The notes: generated from the letters alone by a model not told the origin. A DNA stretch of 64,000 nucleotides from Microbacterium sp. CGR2 (GCF_003626735.1 NZ_RBHX01000001.1:2232001-2296000), one strand, 5' to 3'; shown: positions 33,746 through 43,532, numbered from the stretch's first letter. Numbers and translations: made by a program.

Positions 33746-35380
33746 GTGAAGCGCAACAAGATCGCCCTTGCGGGCACCGCGTTGTTCGTGATCGGCGCCA
33801 TGGCGCTCGCGGGCTGCGCGAGCGGCGGTGGCAACGACGCGGCGGAGGAGACACCTTCCGGTGATCCCACGGCCGTCATCTCGGTCAACAACACCGAACC
33901 GCAGAACCCGCTGATCCCCACGAACACGAACGAAGTGGGTGGCGGCATGGTCATCCAGAGCATGTTCGCCGGCCTGGTGTACTACGACGCCGAAGGCGCC
34001 ATGCACAACGACGTCGCCGAGTCGATCGAGACCGAAGACGCTCAGAACTACACGATCAAGATCAAGCCGGACCAGACCTTCACCAACGGTGACCCGGTCG
34101 ACGCCGAGTCGTTCGTGACGGCGTGGAACTACGGCGCCGCCCTCGACAACGCGCAGCTCTCGAGCTACTTCTTCGAGTCCATCGAAGGCTTCTCCTACGA
34201 CGAGAACGTCCCGGAGCTCTCGGGCCTCGAGGTCGTCGACGACCTGACCTTCACCGTCAAGCTGAAGCAGCCGGAGTCGGACTTCCCGCTGCGTCTGGGC
34301 TACACCGCGTACTTCCCGCTGCCGGCAGCGGCGTGGGACGACATCGCGGCCTTCGGTGAGAACCCGATCGGAAACGGACCGTACAAGTTCGAAGAAGAGG
34401 GTGCCTGGAAGCACAACGAGCGCATCGACCTCGTCAAGAACGAGGACTACACCGGTCCCCGTGAGGCGCTGAACGGCGGCGTGGACATGATCCTCTACGC
34501 CAGCACGGATGCCGCGTACGCCGACCTCCAGGGCGGCAACCTCGACATCCTCCAGGAGATCCCGGACGCCGCACTGCAGACGTTCGAGACCGACTTCGAG
34601 GGTCGCACGGTCAACCAGCCGGCTGCGGCGAACGCGACGATCGTCATTCCCGAGCGTCTCGAGCACTTCAGCGGTGAAGAAGGCGCGCTGCGTCGTGCAG
34701 CGATCTCGCACGCGATCGACCGCGAAGAGGTCACGGAGATCGTCTTCAACGGCACCCGCACCCCGGCGAAGGACTTCACGTCGCCGGTGATCGACGGCTA
34801 CTCCGAGGACATCCCCGGATCCGAGGTGCTTGAGTTCGACGCCGACAAGGCGAAGGAGCTGTGGGCTGAGGCCGACGCCATCGCGCCGTGGACCGGTTCG
34901 TTCGAGATCCAGTACAACGCCGACGGCCCCAACCAGGGGTGGGTCGACGCCATCGCGAACCAGCTGAAGAACAACCTCGGCATCGAGTCGGCAGGCAAGC
35001 CGATCCCGACGTTCGCCGATCACCGCACGCTGATCACCGAGGACAAGGCGACCACCGCGTTCCGCGCCGGATGGCAGTTCGACTACCCGTCGATGTTCAA
35101 CGGTCTCGGCCCGATCTTCGGAACGGGCGCCGGTTCCAACGACGGCGACTACTCGAACCCTGAGTTCGACGCACTCCTCGACGAGGGCGCGGCTGCTCCG
35201 GATGTCGAAGAGGGCATCTCGAAGTTCCAGGAGGCGCAGGAGATCCTGTTCGAGGACCTGCCCGCCATCCCGCTCTGGTACACCAACGCCATGGGCGCCT
35301 GGGGCGAGTCGGTCGAGAACGTGGAGTTCGGCTGGGACACCTGGCCGATCCTCTACCAGGTCACGAAGGACGGCGAGTAA
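33746..35380 (+). CDS. ABC transporter substrate-binding lipoprotein (family 5)
   Basis: 544-residue solute-binding protein with lipoprotein signal and lipobox LAGC (Cys24). Family-5 features: INNTEPQNPLIPTNT-like NNTEPQNPLIPTN, YTIKIKPDQTFTNGDPVDAE, NPIGNGPYKF, and AISHAIDREEV. The NPLIPTNTNE and ALPYW-type ending resemble peptide-binding members, so oligopeptides are a fair guess. GTG 33746 is chosen because GGAGG lies 7 nt upstream and it gives a proper signal peptide. First gene of a second importer operon, behind the gcv terminator with its own promoter region. Confidence 0.93.
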   Translation: MKRNKIALAGTALFVIGAMALAGCASGGGNDAAEETPSGDPTAVISVNNTEPQNPLIPTNTNEVGGGMVIQSMFAGLVYYDAEGAMHNDVAESIETEDAQNYTIKIKPDQTFTNGDPVDAESFVTAWNYGAALDNAQLSSYFFESIEGFSYDENVPELSGLEVVDDLTFTVKLKQPESDFPLRLGYTAYFPLPAAAWDDIAAFGENPIGNGPYKFEEEGAWKHNERIDLVKNEDYTGPREALNGGVDMILYASTDAAYADLQGGNLDILQEIPDAALQTFETDFEGRTVNQPAAANATIVIPERLEHFSGEEGALRRAAISHAIDREEVTEIVFNGTRTPAKDFTSPVIDGYSEDIPGSEVLEFDADKAKELWAEADAIAPWTGSFEIQYNADGPNQGWVDAIANQLKNNLGIESAGKPIPTFADHRTLITEDKATTAFRAGWQFDYPSMFNGLGPIFGTGAGSNDGDYSNPEFDALLDEGAAAPDVEEGISKFQEAQEILFEDLPAIPLWYTNAMGAWGESVENVEFGWDTWPILYQVTKDGE

Positions 35381-35479
35381 GCCTGACGGCACTCACCTGT
35401 GAGGCGGTGACGATTCGATCGTCACCGCCTCACAGGCTGTGTTCGTCACGCTCTACCGCCTCCCCGCACGGGACAACGC

Positions 35480-36406
35480 ATGCTCGGCTACATTCTGAGA
35501 CGCTTCCTGCAGGTGATTCCGGTCTTCTTCGGTGCCACCCTGCTCATCTACTTCCTCGTGTTCGCCATGCCAGGCGACCCGATCCTCGGCCTGTTCGGCG
35601 ACCGCACCCCGAACCCGGCGGTCGTGGAACAGCTGCGCGAGCAGTATCACCTGAACGACCCGTTCATCGTGCAGTACTGGTACTACATCACCGGTGTCTT
35701 CCAGGGTGATCTCGGCACCACGTTCTCGGGTCGGCCGGTTTCGGCCGTGCTCGCCGAGACCCTGCCGGTCACCGGACGTCTCGCGGTCATGGCGATCGCC
35801 ATCGAGTTCGTGCTCGCGATCGTGATCGGCACGGTCTCGGCGCTCCGCAAGGGCAAGTTCTTCGACCACACGATGCTCATCGTCGCCCTCGTCGCCATCG
35901 CCATCCCGATCTTCGTCGTGGCGTTCCTCGCCCAGTATTTCCTGGCGATCCAATGGGGCTGGTTCAAACCGACGGTCGGCTCGGAGAACGACTGGGGCGA
36001 CCTGTGGCTGCCGGCCATCGTGCTCGGCTTCAGCCTGTTCGCGGTGAGCATGCGCCTCATGCGCAGCTCCGTGATCGACACGCTCAATCAGGACTGGGTG
36101 CGCACGGCGTTCAGCAAGGGGTTGTCGCGCGGACGGGTCCTTCCCGTGCACGTGCTGCGCAACTCGCTGATCCCGGTGATCACCAACTCGGCCACCAACT
36201 TCGGTGTGCTGCTCGTGGGGGCGACCGTGACGGAGGGCATCTTCAACGTCCCCGGCGTCGGCAACGTGCTCTACCAGGCCGCGATCCGAAACGAAGGGCC
36301 CACCGTGGTCTCCTTCGTCACGGTGTTCGTGATCCTGTACGTCCTGGTCAACCTCCTCATCGACCTGCTCTACGGTCTGCTCGACCCAAGGATCCGCTAT
36401 GCATGA
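35480..36406 (+). CDS. ABC transporter permease (DppB-type)
   Basis: 308-residue permease starting MLGYILRRFLQVIPVFFGAT, the standard DppB/OppB start, then FAMPGDPILGLFG. Six membrane helices. Coupling loop NQDWVRTAFSKGLSRGRVL. Followed with an 8-nt overlap by the second permease. It lies 99 bp after the binding-protein gene, a usual gap between a highly expressed lipoprotein gene and its permeases. Confidence 0.94.
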   Translation: MLGYILRRFLQVIPVFFGATLLIYFLVFAMPGDPILGLFGDRTPNPAVVEQLREQYHLNDPFIVQYWYYITGVFQGDLGTTFSGRPVSAVLAETLPVTGRLAVMAIAIEFVLAIVIGTVSALRKGKFFDHTMLIVALVAIAIPIFVVAFLAQYFLAIQWGWFKPTVGSENDWGDLWLPAIVLGFSLFAVSMRLMRSSVIDTLNQDWVRTAFSKGLSRGRVLPVHVLRNSLIPVITNSATNFGVLLVGATVTEGIFNVPGVGNVLYQAAIRNEGPTVVSFVTVFVILYVLVNLLIDLLYGLLDPRIRYA

Positions 36407-37343
36407 CCCCACCACGCAGAATCACTTCGTCGCGCCCGTCGAGACGGCGACCATCTCGGTCGACGCGGTACGCATCGCCGAGAAGCCGAGCAACCTGTGG
36501 CGTGACGCATGGGCCGACCTGCGGCGGCGTCCGCTGTTCTGGTTCTCCGTCGTGCTCGCGCTCTTCTTCATGGTGATGGCTCTGTGGCCGACACTGTTCA
36601 CCTCGACCCCGCCGAACAGCAACTGCGAGCTCGGCAACAGCAACGCCGGCCCCACGGAGGGACATCCTCTCGGCTTCACGTTCCAGGGCTGTGACATCTA
36701 CGCGCGAGTCGTGTGGGGGGCGCAGACCTCGCTCGCGGTCGGCCTGCTGGCCACGGCGATCGGCTCGATCGTCGGGCTCATCATGGGTGCGCTGGCCGGA
36801 TTCTACGGCGGATGGCTCGACTCGCTGCTTTCGCGAATCGGTGACATCTTCTTCGCCATCCCGTACATCCTCGCGGCCGTCGTGGTCATGACGGTGTTCT
36901 CGCAGTACCGCTCCGTGCCGGTCCTCGCACTCGCCATCGGAGGCTTCGCCTGGGCGTCGACCGCTCGCGTCGTGCGCGCCGAGGTGCTGAGGGTTCGTCA
37001 ATCGGACTTCGTCGTCGCTTCGAGGGCGCTCGGGCGCGGCAAGTTCGGCACCCTCGTCGCACACGTCATCCCGAACGCGCTGGCGCCGTTGCTCGTCGTG
37101 TCGACGCTGGCCCTTGCCGCGTCGATCGTCGCCGAAGCGACCCTGTCGTTCCTCGGCGTGGGCCTCGGAAGCTCGACGATGTCGTGGGGAAATGACATCA
37201 GTGCCGCGCAGGCGTCGCTCCGGGTGGCGCCGATGGCTCTCATCTATCCGTCGATCGCGCTCACGCTCGCCGTGCTCGCGTTCGTGACCCTGGGCGAGCT
37301 CATCCGAGATGCCATCGATCCGAGAGCGAGGGCACGGCGATGA
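36399..37343 (+). CDS. ABC transporter permease (DppC-type)
   Basis: 314-residue permease. About 45 soluble residues precede the first helix (RRPLFWFSVVLALFFMVMAL). FTSTPPNSNCELGNSNAGPT and HPLGFTFQGCDIYARVVWG match the DppC-type external loop; two Cys flank it and may form a disulfide. Coupling loop RQSDFVVASRALGRGKFGTL. ATGA overlap with the fused ATPase gene. Confidence 0.94.
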   Translation: MHDPTTQNHFVAPVETATISVDAVRIAEKPSNLWRDAWADLRRRPLFWFSVVLALFFMVMALWPTLFTSTPPNSNCELGNSNAGPTEGHPLGFTFQGCDIYARVVWGAQTSLAVGLLATAIGSIVGLIMGALAGFYGGWLDSLLSRIGDIFFAIPYILAAVVVMTVFSQYRSVPVLALAIGGFAWASTARVVRAEVLRVRQSDFVVASRALGRGKFGTLVAHVIPNALAPLLVVSTLALAASIVAEATLSFLGVGLGSSTMSWGNDISAAQASLRVAPMALIYPSIALTLAVLAFVTLGELIRDAIDPRARARR

Positions 37344-39013
37344 ACGATCGCGTGAACGCACGAGTTCCACTGCTGAGCGTGCGCGACCTCACCGTCGCCT
37401 TCCGCACGCAGGAGGGAGAGAAGGAGGTTCTGCATGGCGCGAACTTCGACATCTTCCCCGGCGAGACTGTCGCGATCGTGGGGGAGTCCGGATCGGGCAA
37501 GTCCACGACGGCCAGTGCCATCGTGAACCTGCTGCCGGGGACCGGAACCATCACCGGGGGCTCGATCACCCTCGACGGCCGTGAGCTGACGAAGCTCGGC
37601 CGTCGGGAGATGGAGGCGCTGCGCGGTCGCGAGATCGGGTTCGTGCCCCAGGATCCGATGTCCAACCTCAACCCGGTGTGGAGCATCGGCTTCCAGGTGA
37701 AGGAGGCGATCCGCGCGAACGGGATCGCCCGCGGCCGGGACGACGTGAAGGCACGCGCGATCGAGGTGCTGCAGCAGGCCGGGCTGGCCGACGCCGAGCG
37801 TCGTCTGCACCAGTTCCCGCATCAGTTCTCCGGCGGGATGCGTCAGCGGGCGCTGATCGGCATCGGCCTCGCCGCCGATCCGAAGCTGCTCATCGCCGAC
37901 GAGCCGACCTCGGCTCTCGACGTCACCGTGCAGCGGGTCATCCTCGATCACATGGCCACCCTCACTCGCGACAAGGGCACCTCGGTGCTCCTGATCACCC
38001 ACGATCTCGGTCTTGCGGCCGAGCGCGCGGAGAAGATCATCGTGATGAGCAACGGCAACATCGTCGAGGCCGGCCCCAGCAAGCAGATCCTCGAGAACCC
38101 GCAGCATCCGTACACCCAGCGCCTCGTGGGGGCGGCGCCCAGCGTGGCGTCGCAGCGCATTCAGGCCGTCGTGGAAGACCGGGGCATCGAGACGCTCGAG
38201 GACCTGGCGAACATCCCGCCGACGGTGCGCGTGGCCGGTCTCACCAAGGACTACAAGATCCGTCAGGGCAACTTCCGCAGCGAAGCTTTCCGCGCGGTCG
38301 ACGACGTGTCCTTCGATATCCCGCGCGGCAAGACGCTCGCCCTCGTCGGCGAGTCCGGATCGGGCAAGTCCACGGTCGCGAAGATGCTGTTGAAGCTCGA
38401 AGAGCCCACCAGCGGCATGATCGAGATCGACGGGCAGGATGTGTCGAAGCTCTCGAACGCCCAGGCGTTCGGTCTGCGTCGCCGCATGCAGCCCGTGTTC
38501 CAGGATCCGTACGGATCTCTCGACCCGCTGCGGAATATCGGAAACACGATCTCCGAGCCGCTGCAGATTCACGGTGTGGGTGATCGAGCCTCGCAGCGAG
38601 AGCGTGTCGAGGAACTGCTCGATCAGGTGGCTCTGCCGAGGGCACTGGCGACGCGGTATGCGAACGAGCTCTCGGGAGGTCAGCGGCAGCGTGTCGCGAT
38701 CGCTCGCGCGCTCGCGTTGAAGCCCGACATCGTCGTGCTCGACGAGGCGGTCTCTGCCCTCGACGTGCTGGTACAGGACCAGATCCTGCAGCTGCTCGCC
38801 GATCTCCAGTCGGAACTGAACCTCACGTATCTGTTCATCACCCACGACCTCGCCGTCGTCCGGGTGTCGAGCGACCTGGTGTGCGTGATGGAAAAGGGCA
38901 AGGTCGTCGAACAGGGCACCGTGGACGAGATCTTCGCCAACCCGCAGCAGGAATACACCGACCGTCTGCTCAAGGCGATCCCCGGCGCGTCCATCCCTCT
39001 GGGAGGGCGCTGA
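37340..39013 (+). CDS. fused dipeptide/oligopeptide ABC ATPase (DppD-DppF)
   Basis: 557 residues carrying both ATPases on one chain. NBD1: GESGSGKSTTAS, FVPQDPMSNLNPV, FSGGMRQRALIGIGL, LIADEPTSALD, LITHDLGLAAERA. NBD2 from about residue 300: GESGSGKSTVAK, PVFQDPYGSLDPL, ELSGGQRQRVAIARAL, IVVLDEAVSALD. The oligopeptide-type tail HPYTQRLVGAAPS joins the halves. NBD2 Walker B reads DEAVSALD in place of DEPTSALD. It contrasts with the other importer in the window, which has two separate ATPase genes. Confidence 0.95.
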   Translation: MNDRVNARVPLLSVRDLTVAFRTQEGEKEVLHGANFDIFPGETVAIVGESGSGKSTTASAIVNLLPGTGTITGGSITLDGRELTKLGRREMEALRGREIGFVPQDPMSNLNPVWSIGFQVKEAIRANGIARGRDDVKARAIEVLQQAGLADAERRLHQFPHQFSGGMRQRALIGIGLAADPKLLIADEPTSALDVTVQRVILDHMATLTRDKGTSVLLITHDLGLAAERAEKIIVMSNGNIVEAGPSKQILENPQHPYTQRLVGAAPSVASQRIQAVVEDRGIETLEDLANIPPTVRVAGLTKDYKIRQGNFRSEAFRAVDDVSFDIPRGKTLALVGESGSGKSTVAKMLLKLEEPTSGMIEIDGQDVSKLSNAQAFGLRRRMQPVFQDPYGSLDPLRNIGNTISEPLQIHGVGDRASQRERVEELLDQVALPRALATRYANELSGGQRQRVAIARALALKPDIVVLDEAVSALDVLVQDQILQLLADLQSELNLTYLFITHDLAVVRVSSDLVCVMEKGKVVEQGTVDEIFANPQQEYTDRLLKAIPGASIPLGGR

Positions 39014-39015
39014 CG

Positions 39016-39582
39016 GTGACGGCCGATCCACGACCCGAGGCCGCGCGCACCTATCGCGCGGCCTCCGGTCCGGTATCCCTGATCGTCTCTGCGCTGCTGG
39101 CGCTGTTCCTTCTCGGCGACGCGGTCATCCGCGCCGGGTGGGGCTCCATGCTGCTGCTCGCCCCCTGGGTGCTGCTCGTGCTCTGGGTCGTCTACGAGGT
39201 CGCCGTGGCGTCCGTCGTGCGCACCGATGCCGAGGGTGGGACGGTGCAGAACATGCTTCGCCGGACCACGTTCGGGTGGCGCCGTGTTCGTGACATCGAC
39301 CTCCGGTGGCAATTGGTCTTCTCGTTCGACGACGGCACCGATCTGACGTGCTTCGGCGGACCTGCGCGTGCGCGTCCGGTGCGGAAGCGTGGAACGCAGG
39401 GGGAAGCGCCGAAGGCCCCATCCGGTCTCCGCGACCTCACCGAGATCCGAGACCGCTGGGAGGCGGCGCCCGCTGCCGCTGACGCCCCGATCCAGCGGAG
39501 CTGGGATCTGCCCGCGCTCATCGCCCTCGGCGTGATCGTGGTCTGGGCCGTCGTCGCTGTCCTCATCGTGAACGGCGGCTGA
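39016..39582 (+). CDS. PH domain-containing membrane protein
   Basis: 188 residues. Two hydrophobic helices near the N-terminus (VSLIVSALLALFLLGDAVI and a second to WVVYEVAVA) are followed by a PH-like beta region (LRRTTFGWRRVRDIDLRW, FSFDDGTDLTCFGG), a charged segment, and a C-terminal helix (LIALGVIVVWAVVAVLIV). This matches actinobacterial membrane PH_6-type proteins of unknown role. GTG 39016 is 3 nt after the ATPase stop with GGGAGG upstream, so it is probably the tail gene of the transporter operon by position only. Confidence 0.75.
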   Translation: MTADPRPEAARTYRAASGPVSLIVSALLALFLLGDAVIRAGWGSMLLLAPWVLLVLWVVYEVAVASVVRTDAEGGTVQNMLRRTTFGWRRVRDIDLRWQLVFSFDDGTDLTCFGGPARARPVRKRGTQGEAPKAPSGLRDLTEIRDRWEAAPAAADAPIQRSWDLPALIALGVIVVWAVVAVLIVNGG

Positions 39583-39598
39583 ACCCTGCCGACCCCTC

Positions 39599-40405
39599 TC
39601 AGCCGGGCAGACCGAACAGCTCCGGCCAGGTGGCCGCCGCCCACGGGTAACCGACGAACACCGTCGCGTCGATGAGGAAGTGCGCGACCAGGAACGGCAG
39701 CAGCCTGCCGGTGCGTTGGTAGAGCCAGCCGAACAGCAGTCCCATCGCCAGGTTCCCGATGAAGGCGCCCGGCCCTTGGTACAGGTGATAGCTGGCGCGC
39801 AGTACGGAGGTCGCGACGATGATCGTCCAGGGGCCCCAGCCGAGCTGCTTCAGACGGGCGAAGAGGTAGCCCAGCACGACGAACTCCTCCTGCAGAGACG
39901 CCCGCGCGGCGGCGAGGAGCAGGATGGGTACCGTCCACCAGTGCGCATCGAGTCCGGCGGGGTTCACCGCGACGAAGAGACCGAGCGCCCGACCGACGAT
40001 ATACAGGCCGAGCCCGGGAATTCCGATCGCGAGCACCAGCAGGATGCCGCGGCCGGTGTCTGTGCCCACCCTCGTGCCGTCGAGCCCGAGCCGGCCGAGG
40101 TGCGGTCGGCGCGACTGCCAGAGAAGGAAGCAGACCAGCAGCACGGGAACGAGTGAGAACCCGATCGAGAGCACCTGGTAGATCAGATCGAAGATCTCGC
40201 GGTCGCTTCGCGACGGATTGAGGGTGGCCGTCTGGTCGGCCAGCGGCGTCTCGTCCGTGAGGCGGTAGGCGAGCTGCACGATCGCGTACACGGCCGATTG
40301 GCCGAGCCCGAGCGCCAGGACGATCGCGATCTCCCACCAGAGGCGCGCGCGTGACGGTGCGGGGATGTCCGACAGGGTCACGTCGGAGGTCGGAGATCGA
40401 GTCAC
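39599..40405 (-). CDS. CPBP family intramembrane metalloprotease
   Basis: 268-residue membrane protein with about seven helices. The CPBP (Abi/CAAX protease-like) motifs are ASLQEEFVVLGYLF, TSVLRASYHLYQG and PFLVAHFLIDATVF, supplying the Glu-Glu, His and His/Asp residues; the Arg of the common EExxxR motif is replaced by Gly-Tyr, as I recall for an actinobacterial subgroup. Start GTG 40405 has TAGCAT 7 nt upstream (leaderless); the frame is open further but without homology. Substrate unknown. Divergent from typA. Confidence 0.87.
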   Translation of the reverse strand: MTRSPTSDVTLSDIPAPSRARLWWEIAIVLALGLGQSAVYAIVQLAYRLTDETPLADQTATLNPSRSDREIFDLIYQVLSIGFSLVPVLLVCFLLWQSRRPHLGRLGLDGTRVGTDTGRGILLVLAIGIPGLGLYIVGRALGLFVAVNPAGLDAHWWTVPILLLAAARASLQEEFVVLGYLFARLKQLGWGPWTIIVATSVLRASYHLYQGPGAFIGNLAMGLLFGWLYQRTGRLLPFLVAHFLIDATVFVGYPWAAATWPELFGLPG

Positions 40406-40412
40406 GATTTCG

Positions 40413-40418
40413 ATGCTA
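40413..40418 (-). promoter_or_regulatory. -10 hexamer, leaderless promoter
   Basis: TAGCAT on the minus strand ends 7 nt before GTG 40405. Confidence 0.5.
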
Positions 40419-40506
40419 TGACCTCTGCTCAGGAACAAGCCCTGAGGGTGCGTTATCCTGAAATGTCGGCTTCTCGACACAATCCCACACCTTTTAGGAC
40501 TTCTGC

Positions 40507-42420
40507 ATGGCGCACGCCCTCCGTTCTGACCTCCGCAACGTCGCAATCGTCGCGCACGTCGACCACGGCAAGACCACCCTCGTCGACGCCATGCTGCGTC
40601 AGACCGGCTCCTTCGGCGAACATGCCCACGTCGACGATCGTGCCATGGACTCCAACGACCTGGAACGTGAGAAGGGCATCACGATCCTCGCCAAGAACAC
40701 GGCGATCACATACAAGGGCGTGCACGCCACCGATGGCGAGGTGACGATCAACGTGATCGACACCCCCGGCCACGCCGACTTCGGCGGTGAGGTCGAACGC
40801 GGCCTCTCCATGGTCGACGGTGTCGTCCTGCTCGTCGACGCGAGCGAGGGCCCGCTGCCGCAGACCCGCTTCGTGCTGCGCAAGGCACTCGAGGCGAAGC
40901 TTCCCGTCATCCTCCTGGTCAACAAGACCGACCGCCCCGACGCTCGCATCGCCGAGGTCGAGGAAGAGGCTCACGACCTGCTGCTGGGCCTGGCGTCCGA
41001 CCTCGTCGACGATGTGCCCGACCTCGACGTCGATGCGCTCCTCGACGTCCCGGTGGTCTACGCCTCCGGTCGTGCCGGCGCGGCCTCGCTCAATCGTCCC
41101 GCCGACGGCTCGCTGCCTGACAACGACGACCTCGAGCCGCTCTTCGGTGCGATCCTCGAGCACGTCCCCGCGCCGTCCTACGACGACGAGGCCCCGCTGC
41201 AGGCGTGGGTCACCAACCTCGACTCCAGCCCGTTCCTCGGCCGCCTCGCGCTGCTGCGCGTCTTCAACGGCACCCTGAAGAAGGGGCAGACCGTTGCGTG
41301 GGTCCGCGCTGACGGCACCCACCAGAACGCCCGCATCACGGAACTGCTGAAGACCCGTGCGCTCGAGCGCTACCCGGCCGAATCCGCAGCCCCCGGTGAC
41401 ATCGTCGCCATCGCCGGTTTCGAAGACATCACCATCGGCGAGACCATCGCCGACCCGGAGGATGTCCGCCCCCTTCCGGCGATCACGGTCGATGACCCCG
41501 CCATCTCGATGACGATCGGCACGAACACGTCCCCGCTCATGGGCAAGGTCAAGGGCCACAAGCTGACCGCGCGCATGGTGAAGGACCGCCTCGACAAGGA
41601 GCTCATCGGCAACGTCTCGCTCAAGGTGGTCGACATCGGCCGTCCGGACGCGTGGGAAGTCCAGGGTCGTGGCGAGCTCGCCCTCGCTATCCTCGTCGAG
41701 AACATGCGCCGTGAAGGCTTCGAGCTCACCGTCGGCAAGCCGCAGGTCGTCACGAAGAAGATCGACGGCAAGACCTACGAGCCGTTCGAGCACCTGACGA
41801 TCGACACTCCGGAGGAGCACCTCGGGGCGATCACCCAGCTTCTCGCGAACCGCAAGGGCCGCATGGAGAACATGACCAACCACGGCACCGGGTGGGTGCG
41901 CATGGAGTTCATCGTCCCGTCCCGTGGCCTCATCGGATTCCGCAGCGAGTTCCTCACCACGACCCGCGGCACGGGCATCGCCAACGCGATCTCGCACGGC
42001 TACGAGCCGTGGGCAGGTTCCATCACCACGCGTCAGAACGGTTCGATCGTCGCCGACCGCCAGGGAGTCGTCACACCGTTCGCGATGATCGCACTCCAGG
42101 AGCGCATGTCGTTCTTCGTGCAGCCCACGCAGGAGGTCTACGAGGGCATGGTCATCGGCGAGAACTCCCGCGCTGACGACATGGACGTCAACATCACCAA
42201 GGAGAAGAAGCTCACCAACATGCGTGCGGCGAGCTCCGACACCTTCGAGTCGATGACTCCGCCGCGTCAGCTGACTCTGGAGGAGAGCCTCGAGTTCGCC
42301 CGCGACGACGAATGTGTCGAGGTCACCCCCGAGGTAGTCCGTATCCGCAAGGTGAACCTCGATGCGAACACTCGCGCCAGGGAGACCGCGCGTCTCAAGC
42401 GTCAGGACGCGAACGCCTGA
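40507..42420 (+). CDS. typA: translational GTPase TypA/BipA
   Basis: 637-residue ribosome-binding GTPase related to EF-G, used in ribosome assembly and stress or cold growth. G1 AHVDHGKTTLVDAM, G2/switch with EREKGITILAKNTA, G3 DTPGHADFGGEVER, G4 NKTDRPDAR. The C-terminal half has the BipA-specific SRGLIGFRSEFLTTTRGTG region. Typical length. ATG 40507 lies 102 bp from the divergent protease gene. A hairpin terminator follows the stop. Confidence 0.97.
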   Translation: MAHALRSDLRNVAIVAHVDHGKTTLVDAMLRQTGSFGEHAHVDDRAMDSNDLEREKGITILAKNTAITYKGVHATDGEVTINVIDTPGHADFGGEVERGLSMVDGVVLLVDASEGPLPQTRFVLRKALEAKLPVILLVNKTDRPDARIAEVEEEAHDLLLGLASDLVDDVPDLDVDALLDVPVVYASGRAGAASLNRPADGSLPDNDDLEPLFGAILEHVPAPSYDDEAPLQAWVTNLDSSPFLGRLALLRVFNGTLKKGQTVAWVRADGTHQNARITELLKTRALERYPAESAAPGDIVAIAGFEDITIGETIADPEDVRPLPAITVDDPAISMTIGTNTSPLMGKVKGHKLTARMVKDRLDKELIGNVSLKVVDIGRPDAWEVQGRGELALAILVENMRREGFELTVGKPQVVTKKIDGKTYEPFEHLTIDTPEEHLGAITQLLANRKGRMENMTNHGTGWVRMEFIVPSRGLIGFRSEFLTTTRGTGIANAISHGYEPWAGSITTRQNGSIVADRQGVVTPFAMIALQERMSFFVQPTQEVYEGMVIGENSRADDMDVNITKEKKLTNMRAASSDTFESMTPPRQLTLEESLEFARDDECVEVTPEVVRIRKVNLDANTRARETARLKRQDANA

Positions 42421-42441
42421 CTCTGGATCCGAGCGCTCTGC

Positions 42442-42482
42442 AGAGGGCCTCGCACCGCCGAACGGCGCGTGTGGGGCCCTCT
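42442..42482 (+). terminator. terminator after typA
   Basis: AGAGGGCC (42442-42449) and GGCCCTCT (42475-42482) pair, with further partial pairing inside, followed by TCTC. T-poor, but well placed. Confidence 0.65.
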
Positions 42483-42608
42483 TCTCATGTAAATCCCAGG
42501 TGAGGGATATATTTCGTTCAGGTTTGTGGGCCAGACTCGAGCACTTGCGCCTGGGATGACATCCCGATGAGTCTCCTGCACGGGCGTACGACGACCCGAA
42601 AGTCGACC

Positions 42609-43529
42609 ATGCTTCATGAATCACGTGCGCTTCGGCGCGCCTCGGCAGCGGCATCCGCTCGCGCTGCCGTCACCTCCCGTCGCCCGATGATGATCCTCGG
42701 AGCCGCCGCCGCGACCCTGCTCGGCGTCACCCTGACCGCAGGCTTCGTGTCTGCGCCGGCCGCAGGAGCCGAGAATCCGGATCCTGCCGCCGCCATCGCC
42801 GAGATCTTCACCGCTCCCGAGACGCCCGCGAAGGTGGCGGACGCCGCCGCGATGCCCTTGGCCGACGCGCAGGAGGCGGTGACGGCCGCACAGGCCCTGA
42901 GCGAAGAGGTGTCCGCCTCGGGCTTGGCGGTGGATGGCACCCCGTCCGTCGACGTGGTCGAGCTGAAGGAGGATGTCGACGCGCTCGCCGATCGCGATGC
43001 GATGCCCGCGGTGGTGGTGACCGTCCTCGCGAGCGAGGTCGAAGCGAAGACGGCGACCACGATCGCCGCAACGGACGCTCTGCAGTCCGCGTTCTCCGCG
43101 GCGAAGGAGAAGAAGGCCGCGGATGAGAAGGCCAAGGCCGCAGCCGCGGCCGCCGCGGCTGCCGAGGCCGCCGCAGCGGAGAAGGCGGAGGCTGCGGCTG
43201 CAGCGCTGGCCTCTTCGAACACGGTCGAGGGTGCGAAGGCCACCGCGCAGCAGCTGATGTCCAGCCGGTATGGATGGGGCGGAGATCAGTTCTCCTGCCT
43301 CGACTCGCTGTGGACCAAGGAGTCGGGCTGGAACTACCAGGCGTACAACGACGATGGTGGCGCCACCGGCATCCCGCAGGCTCTCCCCGGGAGCAAGATG
43401 GCCGCAGCCGGAGCCGACTGGCAGACGAACGCCGCCACGCAGATCGCCTGGGGCCTCGGCTACATCTCCGACGTCTACGGCACGCCGTGCAGCGCCTGGG
43501 GGCATTCTCAGGCGATGAACTGGTACTGA
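42609..43529 (+). CDS. secreted APF-like lytic transglycosylase-family protein
   Basis: 306 residues, exported. A basic leader and hydrophobic segment (PMMILGAAAATLLGVTLTAG) ending SAPAAGAE form a signal peptide. A long Ala/Lys/Glu-rich coiled-coil-like region (about 140-205) leads to the C-terminal domain: FSCLDSLWTKESGWNYQAYN, GATGIPQALPGSKMA, WGLGYI, then AWGHSQAMNWY. This matches the aggregation-promoting-factor C-terminal/lysozyme-like domain, with the likely catalytic Glu in WTKESGW. It probably remodels or binds peptidoglycan. ATG 42567 is an in-frame alternative start adding 14 residues; neither start has a strong Shine-Dalgarno. Confidence 0.85.
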   Translation: MLHESRALRRASAAASARAAVTSRRPMMILGAAAATLLGVTLTAGFVSAPAAGAENPDPAAAIAEIFTAPETPAKVADAAAMPLADAQEAVTAAQALSEEVSASGLAVDGTPSVDVVELKEDVDALADRDAMPAVVVTVLASEVEAKTATTIAATDALQSAFSAAKEKKAADEKAKAAAAAAAAAEAAAAEKAEAAAAALASSNTVEGAKATAQQLMSSRYGWGGDQFSCLDSLWTKESGWNYQAYNDDGGATGIPQALPGSKMAAAGADWQTNAATQIAWGLGYISDVYGTPCSAWGHSQAMNWY

Positions 43530-43532
43530 GCG

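Noticed and set aside
42483..42608. Possible c-di-AMP (ydaO-type) riboswitch before the APF-like gene, as often found before cell-wall hydrolases
   Set aside because: The conserved blocks of that riboswitch are not present; only an AT-rich GATATATTTC and a small GGGAT/ATCCC hairpin are seen.
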